DNA from: Perkinsus marinus ATCC 50983
Lineage: Eukaryota > Perkinsozoa > Perkinsida > Perkinsidae
Assembly: GCF_000006405.1 (NCBI RefSeq)
Contig: NW_003204538.1
Span: 40,373-104,372, forward strand
Direction: 5' to 3'
DNA: 64,000 nt
Of the stretch, positions 9,041 to 20,330 are shown piece after piece. How positions within the stretch are numbered: position 1 is the first letter of the stretch; each line of letters begins with the position of its first letter. The translations under genes and the position numbers were made by a program. The notes below the pieces were generated by a model that worked only from the letters and a program-made list of their open reading frames with translations, ran no database searches and had not been told where the DNA came from.

Positions 9041-9818
9041 CACAACGCTCTATCAGGCGCGTTAGTAACAAACTGTGTAAAAGGAACGACTAGGTCATCC
9101 TGCTTAAATCTTTGACCACAACGGAGTCCCATCATATCAGAACTCGTATTATGGGCACCATCACCCCGATGATAGCACATGAACTTCGCGATGGAAATTA
9201 TTACGCAGCGAATTTGGAGAGGCACATTAGTGAGTGTTGGTATTGCTGCTCTTCCGACTGTAGCACCCGATGCCATGATTATCTCAAAAGGGTAAAAACA
9301 CTGACTCTCACCCTTGGTCCCATCTGCGGTCATGAAATCGGGCATCCATTATCATGCACCCACGAACAGATGAAAAAAGTGACGCATCACGGACTACACA
9401 CGCGCGCGCAGACTATGGAGCATCATCAATCTCTGACAGCGTGAGACTCCCATGACAATACAGTTACGATGACAAAATTCTAGTCCTGAAACGTTGGTCC
9501 TGAAGTGCATGTCAAACTTCGAAACGGTTCGCAGGCAACTTGCCTGAGGCAAGGCGCATGATGCGCCTGATAAAGGCGCAAACAAACCGTGTCACTAAAC
9601 TTTGTGTCCTAAATCACTAAATTAGACGCGCGCGCCCCTGTAATCGATTTATGCGCGCCTAAGGTTAAGAAAAAGAACATCCTTCACACCGTTGGATGGA
9701 TAGACAAACATATAACTCGACTAACCGCTATTTTTATATGCCGTGCAGGCCTTTCCCGCATGAGGTATGATGTTGCTATTACTACCCGCTACCGCTAGAT
9801 TCCCCTCCGTCAACGTAC
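9041..9818. other. Unresolved intergenic DNA
   Basis: A minus-strand open frame at 9031-9345 (104 residues) has no recognisable motif and begins inside the 44-bp array. Inverted copies of CTTGCCTGAGGCAAGGCGCAT are near 9540. No supported gene. Confidence 0.35.
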
Positions 9819-10139
9819 GTGATATCTTTTGACGAGAAGAGAGAGAGATACGCCTACGTCGGAGAGGCTGCTCAAACCTTCCTCCACGCGAACGGTATCA
9901 ACGCAAACTGGCTGAACAGTTGTTCGATTAAGTGGGTGAAAAATCTCGCGTGTCAAGACTTGAGACGGAGATTATATCAACTGCTATTACTTGCCAGGTT
10001 CCACAAAGATCCAACAGGGTTAACGACACGTCAGAGAAAAAGTCTTCGAGAGGTCTGGCATCGGTATTCAGTCTTCTTTTTACCTACCGTGCTTCTTCCG
10101 CCGGAGAAATGCATTGTCGTGGATGCCAAGAAACTTTGA
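9819..10139 (+). CDS. Hypothetical protein or exon
   Basis: A 106-residue open frame with a plausible residue mix (LARFHKDPTGLTTRQRKS, VFFLPTVLLPPEKCIVVDAK). It begins with GTG rather than ATG, so it is either an internal exon or chance. No domain is recognised. Confidence 0.25.
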   Translation: MISFDEKRERYAYVGEAAQTFLHANGINANWLNSCSIKWVKNLACQDLRRRLYQLLLLARFHKDPTGLTTRQRKSLREVWHRYSVFFLPTVLLPPEKCIVVDAKKL

Positions 10140-10245
10140 TCGTCTAATAATCAGGGGCTTAGGACCGGTTACTTCTCTGTCAACCCGCAAACCAACAACT
10201 CAACTCGTAATGCGTCGATGAATTCACTTTCCACTCAATAATTCA

Positions 10246-10727
10246 GGACAAAAGTTTCGCTGACAAGTCCCCAAGTTGAGCAATCAAGTGCAAGTACATC
10301 AAACATTCCACCACTCCTGTGGTCGACCGAAGCTCGAAAAGCCCATCAGCATCATTAATAAGTGATCTTCGATGAGTCATACTGTTCGAAGTATAGTGAT
10401 CTGCATGGTGAATGATATAGTGTTGGGTTTTGCAGCTCAAAAAAAACTTGGAAGGTAAATCAAAATGTAGCTCACAAAGCGAGAGTCGAGTTTGTCCAAT
10501 GAGACATGGACTTGATACAGATCCGCCTGGCCCGCTGAACCCTCTTCGTTAACTTGCTTCCCTTCGGGTTTTTGGTTCATCTGTTTCTCTTCGGGTTTCT
10601 GGCTCATCTGTTTCCCTTCGGTTTTTGGTTCACTTGTTTCCCTTCGGTCTCTAACGCCGTTGAAACGAAGTCGCGCTATATATCGACTATAAGGGCGCGC
10701 GCTGAAATTTAGTGATTTAGGACACAA
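10246..10727 (-). CDS. Possible two-exon gene with a short Lys/Gln-rich repeat
   Basis: On the minus strand a frame at 10437-10727 holds four copies of a 9-residue-like repeat (KTEGKQMSQ, KPEEKQMNQ, KPEGKQVNE) and then LYQVHVSLDKLDSRF before a GTGAGC donor-like site. A second coding-like stretch (10246-10380) reads LFELRSTTGVVECLMYLHLI and ends in TGA. The phase of the join could not be settled. No family is recognised. Confidence 0.3.
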
Positions 10728-10969
10728 AGTTTAGTGACAGTGTTTGGACACGCCCACTGTTCACGAGTGGACAACACTTGATACCTTGAACACACTTGAA
10801 CCTTCCATGACTAGGCTGCCGAGGAGGGTGTGGGTTCAGTTCCCGGTAATGGCATTTCTATTACATTCTTCATCATCTACGTATGTGTGGCGTCTGCGTG
10901 GTACTACTACTCAATGTTAGCATGAGCAGCATGAACATGATTATTGTTGAGTAGCATTGTATATTGATA

Positions 10970-13900
10970 ATGATAATTGATATTAATAGTAATGCAGCAG
11001 CAGCAGCAGAAGATGATGATGATGATACGAAAGGGGTAGAAGAATCATCAGATAATACGATGAATAATATAACTCCATCATCATTATCATCAGAGAGTGT
11101 TGGAGAGTAAGTATATCATCATATTGTTGATTAGAATACTAGTAGTAATAATAATATTGTTGTTGTTAGATTGGATATAGAAGAGCAGCATACTACCATG
11201 TTAGGTAGTAATAGGATTAATTTCCCACCTAAACCCAGACTTAGACGATCATTATACTATAGGGAACTTGATGAGAATAATAAGGAGAATAATAAAAACG
11301 AAAGTCAGTTGTCTATTGTTACTTGCTATTTGTTATTATTAATATCATCATCATCATTTTAGATTCTTATCAATATTATAACGGTAGTAGATGTAATACT
11401 CATGATAAGAGTACATCTTGTCGTGATGATGATAATGATGAATTGATAGACGAAGATAAGGATGAGGATACTAGTTGTGTCCATCACAATATTACTACTA
11501 CTACGATGGTGGCGGAGAAGGAGGAGGCGTCTAGTAGTAAGCAACAGCTGCGAGTAGAGAAACGTAGATTGAGAGGTATTAAAGATAGACTAATAAAGCG
11601 ACAACAGAACATTAAACATGTAAGTAGTAGTAGTTATTATTGTTATTGTTATTATTCTTTAGTCAGTGATATCTGATAATGAAGTACGATGTAAGATAAT
11701 GGATAGATTGAAGGGACCTAAATTAACATATGATATATCATCATTAGATTATTATGGATTCAACCATAATAATAAAACAGGTGTACAAGGGGAAGGAAGA
11801 GGAGGACTAGATAGGAGGAAGAAGAAGGTTGGACGATATTAATAATAAGTTATTATAATTACTATCAGGATGGTAGTGTTGTCATGATGAATGGTGATAG
11901 TAACAAAGGGAGTACTTCATCATCATTATCACAAGACAGTAATGGTCATGGTGGTCATGGTCATGGTGGTCATGGTCATGGTGGTGGTGATTGTTGGGTG
12001 AATAATGATATTCATCATCATCATCTGGTTATTGGGTCATTTGGGTATGGTTTATCAACATCATCAACATCATCATCAACATCATTATTATCATCATCAT
12101 TGTCTAATAATAATAGTGTTGAAGAAGTAATAAGAAGAGAGTCGTTGATGACTACTCAAAGAAGTATGTTAAATTATGCTAGTGGTAGTGGTAATACTAG
12201 AAAACGAGATGATGATGATAATAAGAAGGCTTCCCAAGGAAGATTGAATACCACCACCATACATCATCATCATAGTAGCAGTAGTAAGAGGGCAGCATTG
12301 AAGGCAGTATTACATCATAAGATGAGTGAATGGAGAGTTGTAATAACAACAACAACAACTGCTACTACTACTAGTTCTCATTGTTGTTCTAATCTCAGCA
12401 AGGGTATAACGATGATTATGATGATGATGATAGTAAAGATAGAGTAGATCCCAGACCAGGGAAGGTTGTTGTTGATGGTGATGATGGTGATGGTGATGAT
12501 GATGGTGATGGTGGTGATGATGGGGATATGATGGGTAATATAAAACATGAGTTGGGGGGTTTATCATCATCATTGACTATGCCGACACAAGAAGTCATCT
12601 TTCCTACTCAATCTAGCCCCACGATTATTGAATCTACTCCACCTACTATTACTAATATTATTATACAGGAGGAAGAGGAAGAGGAGGAGAATAAAGTTGG
12701 TGGTGATGAATCTGATGGTGATGATGATGTGACCTATGATGAATGGGAACAGCTTGATATGGAACTTGATAATAATAATACTAGTACAACACGATTCATA
12801 CCTACTACTCATGAGAATAACAATGGATCACTCTTTCCTAGTACACTAGATCAAATGCTAATAAAACATCCTCTCCACAGAAATACTAATGATGGTAATG
12901 ATGATGTTATACCATCTACAGTGGAGGTTCATAATGATGATGATGATGTTATACCATCTACAGTGGAGGTTCATAATGATGATGATGATGTTATACCATC
13001 TACAGTGGAGGTTCATAATGATGATGATGATGATGTTATACCATCTACAGTGGAGGTTCATAATGATGATGATGTTATACCATCTACAGTGGAGGTTCAT
13101 AATGATGATGATGATGTTATACCATCTACAGTGGAGGTTCATCATGATGATGGTGATGTTATACCATCTACAGTGGAGGTTCATAATGATGATGATGATG
13201 TTATACCATCTACAGTGGAGGTTCATAATGATGATGATGTTATACCATCTACAGTGGAGGTTCATAATGATGATGATGTTATACCATCTACAGTGGAGGT
13301 TCATAATGATGATGATGTTATACCATCTACAGTGGAGGTTCATAATGATGATGATGATGTTATACCATCTACAGTGGAGGTTCATAATGATGATGGTGAT
13401 GATGTTGAAGATACGTTGGAGTCCGAGTGGGATGAGTCCTTATCATCATTATCCTCTCCGCATCGTCATCTCTATCGTAAGCATAGGATGATGAAATCTC
13501 TACCCTCACCATCTCCTAAACGGCGGAAAACTAATCAATGTCGAAGAAGCCAAGAAGCCCCCGACGACGACGAAAGTGATGACGATTATCGTCGACGAGT
13601 CCAAGCGTCAGAGGAATCAAAAGGAGGCCATCATCATCATGGAGAAAAGTCCCCTAGTAGGTGCTGCTGGTGATGGTATTGTTGTTGTTGCTGTTGTTAT
13701 ATTGTTGCTTCTTACTATCATCAGAACCATATACAAATGAGCATGAGCATGAGCATGATGATGATTATGGTAATCTTCAGGATTATTAAAGATGCGATCA
13801 TCAAGACGACATATGCTGTTGTTAAAGAGATTCCTTGATGATGAAGCTAGTGAGGAAAGTGATACTGGTCATGGTGATGGTAAGGGTGGTGGGAATAATA

Positions 13901-15504
13901 ATAAGAAGAAGATTGATAATGATAATGACGATGATGATGATGTATCATCGGAGGAGTCATCGGATGTATCAGAATTAATGGCGGATATAGAGGAGGAGAT
14001 AGCATTGAAGGATAGACTACTAGAGGATAGTGAAAAGTAATAGTAGTAGTATAAAGTTCATTCACCTTGCAACTCCTCTCCTTATGATGGTGATGATGAT
14101 CATCATCATCAGATTGGCTGATTTCCATGCTCATTGGGAGATGAGGAGGGACGAGGCCCTGATTAAGGCAGTAGAAGAGGGTAAACTATTTACTAAGAAG
14201 GGATCTAGAACAAGAGGAGAAGCAGCAGCAGAAGATGGTAGTCTATCATACCATCAGAAGGGGAGTGGTAAGTTTTCTAATAATAACGGAAGACAGTATC
14301 GACTAAAGAGGCAGAAATTAGATGAAATGATCAAAGGTAGTAGTAGTAGTAGTAGTAGCATGATGATGATGATGAGGAGGAAGAGGAGGATTAGGAGGTT
14401 GGATTCTTGGTTACATACTCTATTATTGTAGAGGCTGAGAAGGATGTTGCACAAGAGTTAGATAGATTACATCATGAGGAAGAGAACTGTGATGATGATG
14501 ATGATGATGATGATTTGGATTCAATGGATCTGGGTATGGACTTATCATCATCATCATCAAGATGATATGGTGGTGTTCATCAGGTAGTGATCTAGTTGTT
14601 AGTGAAGATGATATCATCAGTGAAGAAGGCAGTGATGGTGGTGATGGTGGTACTCTTAGGGATGATATCAAGTCGATATCATCCACGAAAGTTATTATGG
14701 AAAGATTAAAGGAAGCACGGTAGTAGCATCAAATATGATGATGATATATAACAATATTGGTAATAATAATCAGGAGAGAAGAAAGATTAAAGAAGATGAA
14801 AGAGGTTGAGAGGAGGAAGGTAGTACTTTAGCCATTTAAACCATAATCATAATCATCATGCTTATGATTATCCTTGATGTTGTTGTTGTTGCTAATCTTT
14901 GTCAGAAAACAATGAAGGAAGTGAAATCACAGTTGGAGAGTGGTTTATCTACACTGGAAGATAGGGAACAGGAACAATACATAAAAGTAATGAATAATAA
15001 TAAAAGGATATCCACTACTACTACGATATGCACGTGTAGATACATCATCATCATACTAGTACTACTACTTCAAGGAGTTCCATAGGCCTTCCTGACACCA
15101 CTGCCAAACACTATCTGGAACAGGAGAATCATCATAAGCAAGGGGTGATGAAGAAAAAGAAGAAGGTGATGGTGGTGGCGAAGTCTCCAGGGTTATCATC
15201 ATCATCAACTATTATATCACATGAAGTATCGGATACTCTTCCTCTCCCTCATCACCATAGCATCACCCGTTTAACCAGCCTTGATAACACTACTGGAGAT
15301 ATCGTACAGCATCATCAACGACAACGACAACAACAACGACTAGATGATGAGGATGAAGAAGAAGAAGAGCATAGTCGTCCCGTCGGAGACAATGTGCCCT
15401 GCCGGTTGAGTATGCATGAGTCTGATAACCGATCATCATCCACATTATCATGTATCCATCCAATAGTAGAGGTGATATTAATAAATTATACATCAGTACA
15501 ATCA

Positions 15505-15541
<37 letters not shown>

Positions 15542-15711
15542 TTTACTCTCAGGACCACACATGTAAAACTGAATCAACAACAAGAGCAAGAGGAGCGGCA
15601 GCAGCAACAGAGGCAAGAATGACTCGTATCGCCCCCCATCACCCTGGAGTTGGAATAAGTTCATCTAATAGACGATGGAGACTTCAAGATGATGATGATG
15701 GTTTGAGCTAG
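10970..15711 (+). CDS. Large acidic nuclear-type protein, 13-14 exons; possible Mrc1/claspin-like checkpoint mediator
   Basis: Exons that keep one open frame across GT..AG junctions: 10970-11106, 11170-11303, 11363-11619, 11663-11827, 11869-12336, 12399-13656, 13781-14036, 14113-14336, 14432-14533, 14584-14719, 14774-14819, 14906-14986, 15040-15711. A further in-frame intron at 15472-15552 is possible. Introns are 41-124 nt and phases match at each join. The product is about 1,290-1,310 residues, very acidic and rich in Asp, Ser, His and Asn, with a 12-copy repeat. Six S/TQ motifs (LSQDS, TTQRS, ASQGR, PTQEV, PTQSS, RSQEA), KRFLDDEASEESD, SELMADIEEE and ADFHAHWEMRRDEALIK resemble the Mrc1/claspin region, whose proteins couple replication forks to checkpoint kinases. 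That assignment is inference from motif style and length; the exon model is well supported. The start codon and the exon 13 acceptor are tentative. AT-rich trinucleotide composition sets it apart from its neighbours. Confidence 0.7.
12904..13399 (+). repeat. In-frame coding minisatellite, 12 copies
   Basis: Inside exon 6 the peptide VIPSTVEVHN plus 3-5 Asp occurs 12 times in units of 39-45 nt. The core GTTATACCATCTACAGTGG is almost invariant, while the GAT run after it varies in length. All length changes are multiples of three, so the frame is kept. Near-identity of the cores points to recent expansion or homogenisation. Confidence 0.95.
15505..15543 (+). repeat. (ACT)n microsatellite
   Basis: About 13 ACT triplets. 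They read as poly-Thr if translated but probably lie in an in-frame intron (15472-15552) of the acidic-protein gene. Confidence 0.8.
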
Positions 15712-15937
15712 CTACAATTGCAATCTTATTGAATCATCATGATGATGCAAACTTCGTTGCTAAATGGTGATGATGATGCTTCATATTTCCAATTAATCTC
15801 AAAGATACCTTCGTTGTTGTGAAGAATAAATATTGGGGAATCTGATATGGTTGTTATACATACATAATACATTGTGAACAACGATTGAAGTACGACTTGT
15901 CATATCAGTATCGATCTCTATCAATAATCCTCCAGGA
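15712..15937. other. Short intergenic gap, no gene seen
   Basis: This lies between the stop of the acidic-protein gene and the outer end of the E2 LTR. It should hold the 3' UTR of the plus-strand gene. No terminator-type element could be assigned. Confidence 0.4.
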
Positions 15938-16092
15938 TGTAGTGGTGAGGACTCAACAGGTAGATACTTAAAGTATAAAGCTTATGACTACGTCCACTAG
16001 GGACTTAGCTAAATGAAGACGCCTCAGCGTGGATTGTGTACAGAGGGACAGCATAATGGGACAACTTGCACATTATCGCCTACAACCTTACA
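15938..16092 (-). repeat. 3' LTR of E2 (155 bp)
   Basis: The minus strand begins TGTAAGG and ends CCACTACA, giving TGTA...TACA termini. It matches the segment just upstream of gag in U1-U4 (for example 29884-30044), ending at the same TACA. The inner edge abuts a polypurine tract. Termini, polypurine tract and independent copies together define the boundary. Confidence 0.8.
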
Positions 16093-16107
16093 TCCTTCCT
16101 TCTTTTT
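16093..16107 (-). other. Polypurine tract of E2
   Basis: The minus strand reads AAAAAGAAGGAAGGA directly before the LTR start TGTAAGG. In LTR elements this primes plus-strand DNA synthesis. Confidence 0.75.
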
Positions 16108-16123
16108 AGTAGAAGCCTGATAA

Positions 16124-17297
16124 TCACTTACAATCATATGATGTGGTATTCGTAAGGCCAAACGTTAATCTTTTAACCTTCTTCCTAACTCTTTTGGATC
16201 TCCTCAAAGTAACATGTCTATCATCGACTTCTTCATCACCGTTCAAGTAAAATCTAGGCCCCTGCTCATCATCTGAATCCACTACATCGCATGTAGCTGT
16301 AATCCACTCAGCTTCATCTTGGCTCAGTCCAAACCATGAATCATTTTCTTTCACCATAGGCTCGGTCATATCTTGTTCTACTTCTAGTCGGGTATCTGGT
16401 TGTATATAAGCCAAGTTGACAGCCATTTTCACAAAACCCTTCTCAATAACCGCCGTGGATGGGAACTTCTCATTTGGAGGCTTAAGAACCATCCATCCAT
16501 CTTCCCATGGGTCCTGTAGCTTCACATCAACTCCCATAAGATGCCGTCGTCGTCTATACTAAAGTACCATCTGACCACCGTAATATAATATTGGTTTCTG
16601 GATACGATGCCGTCGATCATAAGCAACCTTATTGCTGCGAAACTGCTGATTTTGAACACCCCTAACATCGTCCCAAGCATCGTAAAGCTTCCGTTGATCA
16701 TAACCATTATGCTTCGCCAATCCATCCATGGTAACGGGATTACGGCCAAAAAGCATATAGTACGGTGACTGCGCTTTATGTGGGCGACAATTATATACAT
16801 ATACCAATTTGGGTAACGCCTTCTTCAAATCTCCTGGTGAATGCAGTCGGTGCAACCTTGCCAATCGATGTAACGTTCGATGTACCGGTTCAGCAATAGA
16901 GTTTCCTTGTGGATGATAGCTCGTCGAATTCTCTAACTTAGTACCATATGAATCCAAGAACGACCGCATCTCTGACGAGTTCAAATTTTTAGCATTATCA
17001 CATATCAATACTCTAGGAGGTCCAAGACGACTGAATGACCGTTGTAGAGCAGATATGATACTTGCCGTAGTCATTGTATGTAATACTTTCCAACATAAAA
17101 ACCTTCGAGAACTGATCAATAAGCGTGAGCAAATGTAATCCACCATAACTCACGATATCAGCATGCAACACTTGCCACGGGTATGTACTTCGACTCGTCG
17201 TTCTCATAGGCATTACGCCAGCAGACCTCTTGTTCATGAGACACCTTCCACATTTATTTACAGCATCAGCAGCCACTTTCCATATAAAGAGTAACAC
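16124..17297 (-). pseudogene. pol: E2 integrase, frameshifted
   Basis: Three minus-strand frames (17297-17013, 17146-16559, 16537-16124) join into an integrase. The zinc module ends with CGRCLMNKRS. The core has D in LHADIVSYGG, D in ICDNAKNLN and E in NSIAEPVHRTLH, with 35 residues between the last two (D,D35E). The C-terminus reads YDRRHRIQKP...GGQMVL, a GPY-like region, followed in another frame by an acidic tail with RRSKRVRKKVKR. At least two frame breaks (near 17080 and 16550) prevent a single product. Confidence 0.85.
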
Positions 17298-17358
17298 ACC
17301 AACTTAACCATAGCCACAATACCTTCTACATCAGAGAGACCAATAGCATGTGCTTTCT

Positions 17359-18345
17359 TCACCACACCTTCCGCCATCGCTGAGGCACCACAGGTAGATA
17401 CGGTGATGTCCTACCCTGTGACCATTGCCAATATAAAAGACTATCGATGACTCGCAGTTCGTGCGACACTCTCGACAAATGAGTCAGCAATCGAGAGTAT
17501 GGCTGTATATAGTAACCTTTCCGCCATCTACTAATCACGTACTGAATATCTTCATTCTCCTCCTGGGCTTCTGCAACATCAGCTGTATCAAACTTGAGCA
17601 CCAAGGGTAGGTCTGAGTAACATGAATCACAAATGTGGCCATCAATTGTGAAATACCATTCAGAAGCTCCTTTCGCCACATTAGTAGATACCACCGGCTC
17701 CTTATCATACTCCTTTAGAGTGTCTCGCTCACTTGCTCGTTGTAGATGATCACGATAGCTCAACAGCTTCACAAAATAGGGATGTTTTGTCAGTCTATCA
17801 GCCGAATTCCGCTCAGTCGCTACTACTTCGGCAGGTAACCGTGACCAATCTGACGGAGGGTACAATTCTTGGATGAGGGACAAGTACTTGGTCAAGATTG
17901 GACAAGGCTCTCGCTTTGCAGTACCAACCACTCTTCTAGTCCTCAATATTGTGGCCACTGTGGTGTTGTCAGTCTGCACATGAATAGAGATGAACTTCTT
18001 CGATGCCGCTATCTCCAATTCATAAACCGCAGCAAGACCCATATACACGGCTTGAAGTTTCTTGACCGAGATGGCAATGTCAGCTTTCGATCTCGGGAAA
18101 ACCATAGAACCTTCATCATATAGGTCACCATTTTGCCGAAGCTCATAAGCAGCTATCCATTCACTGGCATCCGCTACAACAGTAATTTCACCTCGTAAAT
18201 CATAACGACGGGGTAATCTAAGCGTACCATTTTCCAGCACCAAATTATGCCACTCATATAGAAGCTCTTGCAGTAGTCTCAGCACTGTAGTTCGCCATGA
18301 CACTTCTCGTGAATGAAGTGCCTTAGCAACCATCTTTTGTAACAT
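17359..18345 (-). pseudogene. pol: E2 RNase H
   Basis: A 328-codon frame with the first D in VVADASEWIA, a D in VQTDNTTVA and the last D in RNSADRLTK. The glutamate normally found between them is not obvious: the position reads KKLQAVYMG. It is followed by a linker leading to the integrase zinc module (HELRVIDSLLYW). The missing acidic residue and broken neighbours suggest loss of activity. Confidence 0.75.
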
Positions 18346-18380
18346 GCGCTTAAAGAGGCTGTTCCATGCACCAGTGACAA

Positions 18381-19433
18381 TCAGGTCGGGCAGCTTCCCC
18401 AGAAGTGATAAGGCGTCGCCATATGAGTAGTTGTGGTACTAGTCAAGGCATCTCGAAACTTGATCCACTGTACATCAGGAAACTTCACGAAGTGACCATA
18501 GTCGGTATAGATAATGCCTAGTGTGGAGACGTCACCGGGCAACACATTAATGTAGTGTCGCTTAGCATTATTGAAGTGAATGTCATAGTCTCCTGAAATA
18601 GTCCCTGATAATGGCTCAGCAATAAACTCATCATCAAGGTTCACTTTGTCATCAAGATGAACAACATCATCCATGAATGACTCCGAACGGCAAAACTCAT
18701 GCTGTTCCTTCGATTTTCTCGTTGAGCTGCTTCATCAAATTCTTGCTTATAGTGCACTCTAGAATCTGAGGTGCAGGAAGATAACCGCACTACATATAAC
18801 TTGTCCCAAAAGAAACCGCAGTGAAGAAAAATTACTTATCACCAAATCTAACACCATTCAATGGATGATTGGACGTATAGATTCGCAAGCTAAAATAAGC
18901 GTCATGCAAATCCGTAAAAGCACTCGATTGAACACTCGCGTACAAATAATTATATCACGGAGCTTTTTCTGCTCAAATTGTATCAGTACTTTAGATCTTC
19001 GTACAGAATTATTAAGTAATGTATATGTAAATACTGGACGACATTTCTTAGAACCATACACTAAATACCACTGAGTAACTATAGGATGATATAAGGCAAT
19101 ATCTTGCATTCCATCACTATCAACATCACTCAGCCATACCAACTTTCCAGCATTTATCCACCTTCCGAGATAAGGTAGCACCTCACTCGGTAGAGTATTA
19201 TTACCGAGCTTACGATGCAGTCTCAGTTGAGACCTCACAGCTGCCACAGTTGGCTTCACGATAACACCAGGGTTAATACCCGTGAATATTTTCTTCTTAC
19301 CAGTTACACCATTTACACCAACGGATACAACGAAATACTCACTCTTGTAAATGTATTCTTGGTGATACCACTCATTGGGGTAAGTAATCCAACCATCACC
19401 TACATAATTTTTCATACATATCATAGAACTCAC
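18381..19433 (-). pseudogene. pol: E2 reverse transcriptase, degenerate
   Basis: The fingers are encoded in the 19433-18858 frame (LPYLGRWINAGK, then KKCRPVFTYTLLNN, like RPVFDYRELN of active RTs). In another frame, motif A reads TDLHDAYFSLRI near 18895-18920 and motif B reads FTAVSFGTSYM, with stops in between. Motif C is FMDD (near 18667-18678), continuing into the 18674-18381 frame. The catalytic aspartates survive but the frame does not. Confidence 0.75.
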
Positions 19434-19469
19434 GCAGCTTCATTGTTTGTGCATTAGCAAGCAGATCAC

Positions 19470-20213
19470 TTAGATCCATCGACTGCACCGTATGAACGTT
19501 CTCATTCTTACTCTTACATACATACCGTGGGGGTAAAATACTATAGTCCAATATAACCTTATGAGGAATAAGGAAATCAGTACCCGAAATAAGACAATAT
19601 AAGACCGATCAATATCAACCCGACCTTTATCACGTCCTTCTTGTTGCAGGCCAGCAGTACAATCCCTGGCCAAATGACCAAGGTGACCACAAACATAGCA
19701 CCGGTTATACCATTACGGGTCTTGTTGTGATCGGATACCAGCAGCCGAACTATTTACCATAACCGTAGTGTTCTTCAAGAGTGGCAGAAGAACACATTCT
19801 TCTAACGTAGGCAACTGCAGTACCCTCCGTTTACTGGCAATCTCCTGAGGTATACCCCTCAAAAACTGACCTTTAGCCACACCATCAATCACAGTATCTA
19901 GTACCCAAGTACCTTTAACTGTCAACATTCTCGTTGCCAACCGCTTAAGATCATAGCTGTATTCAAGTAAAGTCTCTGAAGGAAACAAGACTAGAATTGA
20001 AGACTGGAAGTCCTCGAATACATCCTTCGTCAATAGCCGTTGTATCAAGTGGTCTTTGATCTTATTCGAATCCTCCTTATCTTCAGGCGTCATACTATCA
20101 TATGCCCCCAAGACCGAATTTTCTAGAAACAACGGGACATACTTATAGATCTCATCACTGGACCACCCATAGAACGCCGCAATAGTATGGTACTTCTCGA
20201 ACCATGCTTCCAC
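19470..20213 (-). pseudogene. gag: E2 gag, zinc knuckle and protease end
   Basis: The 166-codon capsid-like frame (20213-19713: FYGWSSDEIYKYVPLFLE... LKRLATRML) ends in TAA at 19713-19715. The same frame then resumes with a CCHC knuckle, CYVCGHLGHLARDC. A protease end (FLIPHKVILDYS) follows in a shifted frame. The stop between capsid and knuckle is also present in the U1 copy (30703-30705). The first codons are cut by the breakpoint at 20232. Confidence 0.8.
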
Positions 20214-20232
20214 CTTCGCAATCGTCAGTCCC

Positions 20233-20330
20233 TGAACGGTTAGTTATCAACTACTATTCCTAGCGAAGCTCTTAATCTTGAGCTGCTCTCGAAGATCTCG
20301 AAACTTGAGCTCTGTCGCGAGAAGAGAATA
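20233..20330 (+). repeat. Inversion junction fragment
   Basis: This plus-strand stretch matches 31008-31105 in the same orientation (starting at ACGGTTAGTTATCAACTACT), yet it abuts the gag of E2, which runs the opposite way. In U1 the same sequence lies downstream of gag and protease. The junction therefore records a rearrangement within this repeat family. Confidence 0.65.

Larger units (their letters stand above)
15938..20232 (-). mobile_element. Decayed LTR retrotransposon E2
   Basis: Read on the minus strand: gag (20213-19713), zinc knuckle and protease, RT, RNase H, integrase, polypurine tract and 3' LTR. The 5' LTR is missing: homology to the U-unit leader stops at 20232, where sequence of opposite orientation begins, marking an inversion or rearrangement breakpoint. 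Frames are broken in several places, so it is a fossil. The same family supplies the LTR and gag fragments in units U1-U4. Confidence 0.85.

Noticed and set aside
12858-13491. Long open frames of Met/Ile/Leu across the minisatellite on both strands
   Set aside because: They are shadows of the 12-copy repeat in exon 6; repeats free of stops create open frames in several phases.
18858-19433. DVDSDGMQD looked like an FG-GAP/calcium-loop protein captured by E2
   Set aside because: The next residues (KKCRPVFTYTLLNN) and, in other frames, TDLHDAYF and FMDD show that this is the fingers of a decayed reverse transcriptase at its normal place.
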